In this document: one piece after another, positions 63,620 through 64,000 of the stretch
Numbering within the stretch: position 1 is the first letter of the stretch
Layout of the letters: each line of letters starts with the position of its first letter
Assembly (NCBI GenBank): GCA_024867545.1
Contig: JANFNE010000031.1
Coordinates: forward strand, 663,538-727,537
Direction of reading: 5' to 3'
DNA from: Phytopythium helicoides
Taxonomy: Eukaryota; Oomycota; Peronosporomycetes; Pythiales; Pythiaceae
DNA length: 64,000 nucleotides
Notes under the pieces: generated by a model
The model's database searches: none
Told to the model about the DNA's origin: nothing
Seen by the model: the letters and a program-made list of their open reading frames with translations, nothing else
Made by a program: the position numbers and the translations under genes

Positions 63620-64000
63620 AGAAAAAGGTCGGGCTTGGACGCAGAGAGGGTAAACCCATACAAACCTCGTTCCTCTGCAATGCTAACATGCAACACACTA
63701 CGAGTTGCAAATACAACAACAAGTTGCTTCCCATGCACACTTGAACGTTGAAGTTTCTGCCTGCATATCTGGGGCTGTTGCGCGCCATTCGTCACCGTTG
63801 CTGGCATCACAAAAATACTAGGACGGGTGAGAATGGCAACACCCTGGACGTGTTTGGCTTCCTGTTTGGTGCGGTGGTCTGCTCAAGTGCGTTCTTGGCT
63901 GTGGCGCTGCTCCGTTTTTCCAGACAGACCCTATTTAGGCATCTCTTCTGGATTAAAGGTACCATTTTTATGGCTATCGTTCCGAAACATTTTTATGGCT
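63620..64000. other. QOR 3' flank at window end
   Basis: Copy of 1817-2200 with single-base indels near 63671 and 63785. The window ends inside the 25-bp tandem repeat. Confidence 0.5.

Overview
The window reads as a nuclear segment of an oomycete genome, most likely Phytophthora or a close relative. The main reasons are short introns of about 65-95 nt with GTRNGT-type donors, GC-rich codon use, and a basic/coiled-coil plus START-like gene family that oomycete annotations usually label 'M96 mating-specific'. Two large Helitron-class elements sit in the middle. No rRNA, tRNA, CRISPR array or bacterial operon was seen.

Outside 17.1-35.9 kb the window is almost entirely one amplified gene set, arranged as direct and inverted copies. 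Block alpha (about 5 kb) is a quinone/enone oxidoreductase (QOR), an M96-like gene of type A, and an aldo/keto reductase (AKR). Block beta (about 4.9 kb) is an M96-like gene of type B, a glutathionyl-hydroquinone-reductase-type GST, and an AKR. From left to right the order is alpha(+), beta(+) carrying a 2.15-kb insertion, beta(+), two Helitrons, alpha(-), alpha(+), beta(-), beta(-), alpha(-), alpha(+). Thus 1-17.1 kb is repeated in reverse at about 47.0-61.8 kb, and 36.4-41.4 kb is mirrored by 41.6-46.5 kb. Totals are 8 AKR, 8 M96-like, 5 QOR and 4 GST copies. Most are near-identical; several have frameshifts. QOR, GST and AKR could together form a quinone/electrophile-reduction set, so the amplification may be selected for dosage (inference).

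The centre holds two diverged, head-to-tail rolling-circle elements (about 9.4 kb each) with the same three-gene layout. The first gene is a giant RepHel protein on the minus strand, with zinc-finger/DUF6570-like region, HUH Rep nuclease, two catalytic tyrosines and Pif1-type helicase. The second is an intron-containing AWS-SET-postSET histone-methyltransferase-like gene on the minus strand, ending in a PCNA-binding (PIP-box) motif. The third is an unrecognised intron-containing gene on the plus strand, divergent from the SET gene. All three genes are present in both copies with matching exon lengths, which suggests that the SET and unknown genes belong to the element rather than being chance captures. 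This is my best candidate for an undescribed system. Each element carries at least one lesion: element 1 has a SET frameshift, and element 2 has a RepHel nonsense codon.

The Helitron pair interrupts the 3' flank of one AKR pair. An uninterrupted version of the same junction is present at 46.5 kb, so both an occupied and an empty site are visible. Indels cluster in the last few kb (59.1-63.8 kb), which may reflect poor consensus there.
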